A DNA stretch of 64,000 nt from Micromonospora echinaurantiaca (GTDB taxonomy: Bacteria > Actinomycetota > Actinomycetes > Mycobacteriales > Micromonosporaceae): assembly GCF_900090235.1 (NCBI RefSeq), contig NZ_LT607750.1, forward strand, positions 1,128,501-1,192,500, in the 5' to 3' direction. The notes beneath the pieces were generated by a model. That model saw only the letters and a list, made by a program, of their open reading frames with translations, had not been told where the DNA came from and did no database searches. The first letter of the stretch is position 1. Every line of letters begins with the position of its first letter. Positions 62,530 through 64,000 of the stretch are shown in pieces. The position numbers were made by a program, and so were the translations under genes.

Positions 62530-63471
62530 TCAGGCGTACCGGGCGGCCACCAGTGACCAGTCGTAGGTGGCGCGGATCCAGTTACGCCGTGCGACCAGCG
62601 CCGGGCGCAGCTCGGCGTCGGCGTCGGGCAGCAACGTCGCCTCCGCGGCCAGGTAGGCGGCGAGCGCGTCGTTGAACCGGTCGGCGGCGGCACGTAGGGC
62701 GGTCTCCTCGTCACCGCCGGTCTCCCGGGCGATCACGGTGACCAGGTTGTGCCCGTCCGGCGCCGACCGCTGCTCCTTGCCGTACGAGAAGACGTCGTTG
62801 CACCAGCAGACCAGGTCCATGGCGAGCAGGTCCAGCGCGACCAGCGCCGGCTCGGCCCGCCGGGCCGCCGCCGGGTGCCCGCCGAGGGCCAGCTCGGTGA
62901 GGGTGAGGCTGGGGCCGACCGCACCGGTGTGCCGGCGCATCTGCACGTACTCCGCCAACCGCGGGACCCGCTCCCGCTCCCGGTTCGCCGCCTCCCAGAG
63001 CAGCGCCAGCAGGTAGTCGCGCACCTGGGCGGCGAAGCGCAGCAGCATCGCCGGCGGTCCGTCCGCCCGGATCCGCCGGCAGAGGTCGTCCAGCGCGTCG
63101 CCGAGCGGGCCGGCGGCGGTCGGCACCGGCGCGGCCGGGTCGCCGTGCCGGTCCAGCACGTCGAGCAGCGCGGCAACCGTGGGCGCGAGCCGGGTCGGCG
63201 CCTCGCCCAGGCCGTCCTCGTCGCAGGCGTCGTCCACCACGAACAGCCAGGCGACCAGGTCGCAGAGCAGGCGCAGCCGCTCGACCGGACCGTTCGGGCA
63301 GGCCCGGCCGGCCAGCCCGGCGACATCGGCCCGGCGGAGTCGCTGCCCGCTATCGATCAGCCCGAAACCGCGTGCCCACTCGATGCTCTGCCGAGCCACC
63401 TGGTCCGTGCTGTCATGACGCCCGGCGGGAAAGGGGGGTTCCCGCAGCGCCGAGACCGCGAAGGTCCGCAT
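62530..63471 (-). CDS. Class I terpene synthase
   Basis: A 313-residue terpene cyclase. The aspartate-rich motif is VVDDACDE (Asp80, Asp81, Asp84, Glu85), the NSE triad is NDVFSYGKE (Asn225, Ser229, Glu233), the pyrophosphate sensor region is MRRHTGAVGPS, and the RY pair closes the protein (ARYA). These are all the elements expected of an active bacterial mono- or sesquiterpene synthase. ATG 63471 has AGGGGG just upstream; the frame continues 24 codons but without a good start. TAGGCT at 63515-63520 (minus) is a possible -10. No P450, methyltransferase or prenyltransferase is nearby, so it may make a volatile product by itself. Product cannot be predicted. Confidence 0.92.
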   Translation of the reverse strand: MRTFAVSALREPPFPAGRHDSTDQVARQSIEWARGFGLIDSGQRLRRADVAGLAGRACPNGPVERLRLLCDLVAWLFVVDDACDEDGLGEAPTRLAPTVAALLDVLDRHGDPAAPVPTAAGPLGDALDDLCRRIRADGPPAMLLRFAAQVRDYLLALLWEAANRERERVPRLAEYVQMRRHTGAVGPSLTLTELALGGHPAAARRAEPALVALDLLAMDLVCWCNDVFSYGKEQRSAPDGHNLVTVIARETGGDEETALRAAADRFNDALAAYLAAEATLLPDADAELRPALVARRNWIRATYDWSLVAARYA

Positions 63472-63574
63472 GCCGCCCCCTGTCGCGCCGTCCCCCCACG
63501 GGACGACGCGGCACAGCCTACGGGAGCAGGGATCGGCGCCCATCGTTCGGGTGGCCGGAGTTTCATGTCTCTGC

Positions 63575-63600
63575 GTGACCTATTGTGCACACTCGGTCAC
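63575..63600. promoter_or_regulatory. Nested inverted repeat between the terpene synthase and the last gene
   Basis: GTGACC (63575-63580) and GGTCAC (63595-63600) flank a 14-nt centre holding the palindrome TGTGCACA. The right arm overlaps the stop of the upstream gene. It may be an operator for the terpene synthase or a weak terminator. The ten bases ATTGTGCACA are identical to a stretch in the ohrR promoter. Confidence 0.4.
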
Positions 63601-64000
63601 ATGGCCAGGTGGGCACCGCGCAGCCGCTCGGCCAATTCCGACGCCCCGTCGATCTGCACCCGGGCGACCCGCTGCCGGCCGGAGAGGAACAGCGCCAGCT
63701 CGCCCGGCGCGCCCACCATCCGCACCGGCTCGCCGCCGCGGCCCACACTCACCTCGCCGTGCCCGGGCGCCTGAACGAAGAGGTCGGCCGGGAACCGGCG
63801 CAGCGCCAGCCGGGCCAGCGGCGCGCACCGCCGCCACAGCGCCGCGGAGAGGCCGGCCGGCAGGTCACGCGGCTGCCACCGCTCACCCGCCCGCCGGACG
63901 TCCTCGTGGTGGATGAAGAACTCCAGGGTGTTGGCCAGCTCGTCGGTCACCGGGTTGCTCACCGGGCTCCACACCGGTGGGCGGCGCACCTGACCGACCA
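63597..64000 (-). CDS. TIGR03085-type (maleylpyruvate isomerase/DinB-like) protein, N-terminus cut off
   Basis: The visible 134 residues contain NPVTDELANTLEFFIHHEDVRRAG, a metal-site His motif typical of the mycothiol-dependent maleylpyruvate isomerase/TIGR03085 family, then AALWRRCAPLARLALRRFPADLFVQAPGHGEVSVGRGGEPVRMVGAPGELALFLSGRQ-like segments in which the RMVGAPGELALFLSGR part is characteristic. The gene runs off the end of the window, so its start and metal ligands upstream are not seen. Function in this subgroup is unknown. Confidence 0.8.
   Translation of the reverse strand, partial: VGQVRRPPVWSPVSNPVTDELANTLEFFIHHEDVRRAGERWQPRDLPAGLSAALWRRCAPLARLALRRFPADLFVQAPGHGEVSVGRGGEPVRMVGAPGELALFLSGRQRVARVQIDGASELAERLRGAHLAM

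Overview
The window is a very GC-rich actinobacterial chromosome segment, most likely Micromonosporaceae (Micromonospora or a close relative). The support is a dcw cluster of actinobacterial type (mraZ to divIVA with sepF and yggT), murT-gatD, meso-diaminopimelate-type MurE, a PriA-type HisA, many GTG and TTG starts, and a recurring TANNNT hexamer 6-8 nt upstream of start codons, typical of leaderless transcripts. I read no rRNA, tRNA, CRISPR array, transposase or prophage gene. Genus is inference from gene content, not from a marker search.

Layout. 1-4301 (minus): MoxR ATPase, DUF58 protein and transglutaminase-like membrane protein, the last cut by the window start. 4556-7588 (plus): leuS behind a short Leu-rich leader peptide and an intrinsic terminator, a probable attenuator. 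7697-11455: ABC exporter pair (minus) divergent from a two-component system (plus). 11471-14915 (minus): phosphotransferase, VTT-domain membrane protein, and gatD-murT, which amidate lipid II. 15069-33431 (plus): the division and cell-wall cluster mraZ, rsmH, ftsL, ftsI, murE, murF, mraY, ftsW, murG, murC, ftsQ, ftsZ, yggS, sepF, yggT, divIVA. murD is missing from its usual place between mraY and ftsW, where a 95-bp palindromic element sits, and pgeF is missing between ftsZ and yggS.

33506-42515: membrane protein with an Ada-like zinc motif, DUF167 protein, cation/proton antiporter, TraR/DksA zinc-finger protein, lspA, rluD-type pseudouridine synthase, a membrane protein of unknown function, a ParA/MinD-like ATPase with an altered Walker A, a DUF2567-like membrane protein with 66-bp tandem repeats, and a LON-domain protein. 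42623-48141: hisD-hisC-hisB-(57-aa membrane protein)-hisH-(107-aa membrane protein)-priA-ridA; hisF lies alone at 55523, and hisG, hisE and hisI are not in the window. 48228-55449: large LuxR-family ATPase regulator, a small protein, two lipoproteins, and the ohrR-ohr-oxidoreductase peroxide-response operon with a visible operator. 56328-64000: winged-helix-like protein, the divergent yczE/yczR pair with CCAAT repeats, ltrA-like gene, acyl-CoA ligase, a class I terpene synthase, and a truncated maleylpyruvate-isomerase-type protein.

Points most worth following: the leuS leader; the murD gap together with a MurC whose conserved loops are altered (Micromonospora wall carries glycine, not L-alanine, at stem position 1); a short island of rare codons including TTA inside rsmH; a repeat that supplies the ribosome-binding region of both mraY and hisB; and oppositely oriented MraZ-box clusters.
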